Notes under the pieces: generated by a model
What the model was told of the DNA's origin: nothing
The model's database searches: none
Seen by the model: only the letters and a program-made list of their open reading frames with translations
Shown here: piece after piece, positions 4,903 to 5,116 of the stretch
Layout: each line of letters starts with the position of its first letter
Numbering within the stretch: the first letter of the stretch is position 1
Assembly: GCA_003565055.1 (NCBI GenBank)
Contig: PXDM01000091.1
Span: 1 to 5,116 of the forward strand
Reading direction: 5' to 3'
DNA: 5,116 bases
DNA from: Paracoccaceae bacterium
GTDB lineage: Bacteria > Pseudomonadota > Alphaproteobacteria > Rhodobacterales > Rhodobacteraceae
Program-made: the position numbers and the translations under genes

Positions 4903-5116
4903 AGCTAAACTGTTCATCGGTATCGGGCTATTCGCGCTTCTCGGAGTGGCATTGGGCTACATCATTGCCACTGGCTATATCAACGTGAAGATCTATGGTT
5001 TCGCGGCAGCGCAATCCGTGGATTGGACTCTGTTATGGAGCCACCGCGATGCGCTCCGGCTACACCACAGCAATGAGTGGCAAATAATTCAGTTCATCTT
5101 CGCGTTTTCAGTTTTG
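4895..5116 (+). CDS. N-terminus of a probable VirD4/TraG-type coupling protein (partial)
   Basis: The frame is open from ATG 4895 to the window end, giving 74 codons. The start overlaps the relaxase stop by 8 nt and has AGAGG upstream. A short basic N terminus (MGKAK) leads into a hydrophobic segment at about residues 6-27 (LFIGIGLFALLGVALGYII). A polar stretch with WTLLWSHRDALRLHH follows, and a second hydrophobic segment begins at about residue 63 (QIIQFIFAF). Two N-terminal membrane helices separated by a short periplasmic loop match the topology of VirD4/TraG coupling ATPases, which dock the relaxosome to the type IV secretion channel. Such a gene commonly follows a MOBP relaxase gene. 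The Walker motifs would lie beyond the window, so the assignment rests on topology and position. Another small membrane protein of the transfer operon is the alternative. Confidence 0.7.
   Translation, partial: MGKAKLFIGIGLFALLGVALGYIIATGYINVKIYGFAAAQSVDWTLLWSHRDALRLHHSNEWQIIQFIFAFSVL

Noticed and set aside
1..5116. Insertion sequence, tRNA, rRNA or integrase attachment site
   Set aside because: No transposase or integrase, terminal inverted repeats with target duplications, cloverleaf-like sequence or rRNA motif was seen.

Overview
The window looks like part of a conjugative or mobilizable plasmid (or an integrated conjugative element) from an alphaproteobacterium. The evidence is a VirC1/ParA-type ATPase, a MobC-like accessory protein, a large MOBP (VirD2-like) relaxase carrying an LPD7-type domain, and the start of a VirD4/TraG-like coupling protein. 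Base composition is moderately high in G+C. I cannot assign a genus from the sequence alone. Rhodobacterales or Sphingomonadales would be reasonable guesses, but that is inference.

Layout. On the minus strand, a ParA/VirC1-like ATPase (800 to 30) is followed 4 nt after its stop by the first 8 codons of another gene that runs off the left edge. Between this minus-strand unit and the rightward mobilization operon lies a non-coding stretch of about 620 bp. It holds a 10-bp palindrome, a remarkable array of 43 degenerate heptanucleotides in unbroken 7-bp register (876-1176), a hairpin-rich segment, and a strong bulged hairpin with 10-bp-spaced direct repeats (1332-1378). The last of these is the best candidate for oriT or a MobC operator. 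On the plus strand, mobC (best start TTG 1425), the relaxase gene (best start 2011) and the coupling-protein gene (from 4895) follow one another with short overlaps. They look like one translationally coupled operon.

How the parts may work together. In known MOBP systems the MobC-type protein and the relaxase bind oriT, the relaxase nicks one strand through a tyrosine, and the coupling protein passes the relaxase-DNA complex to a type IV secretion channel. VirC1-like ParA proteins are known to help assemble relaxosomes or recruit plasmid DNA at the cell pole. The heptamer array is the most unusual element. Contiguous heptads next to a ParA gene recall the centromere of the delta/omega partition system of pSM19035, so the array could be a partition or relaxosome-loading site. 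That is a hypothesis, not something the sequence proves. The relaxase gene also has a perfect GGAGGT placed before an in-frame GTG, which could start a separate C-terminal product.
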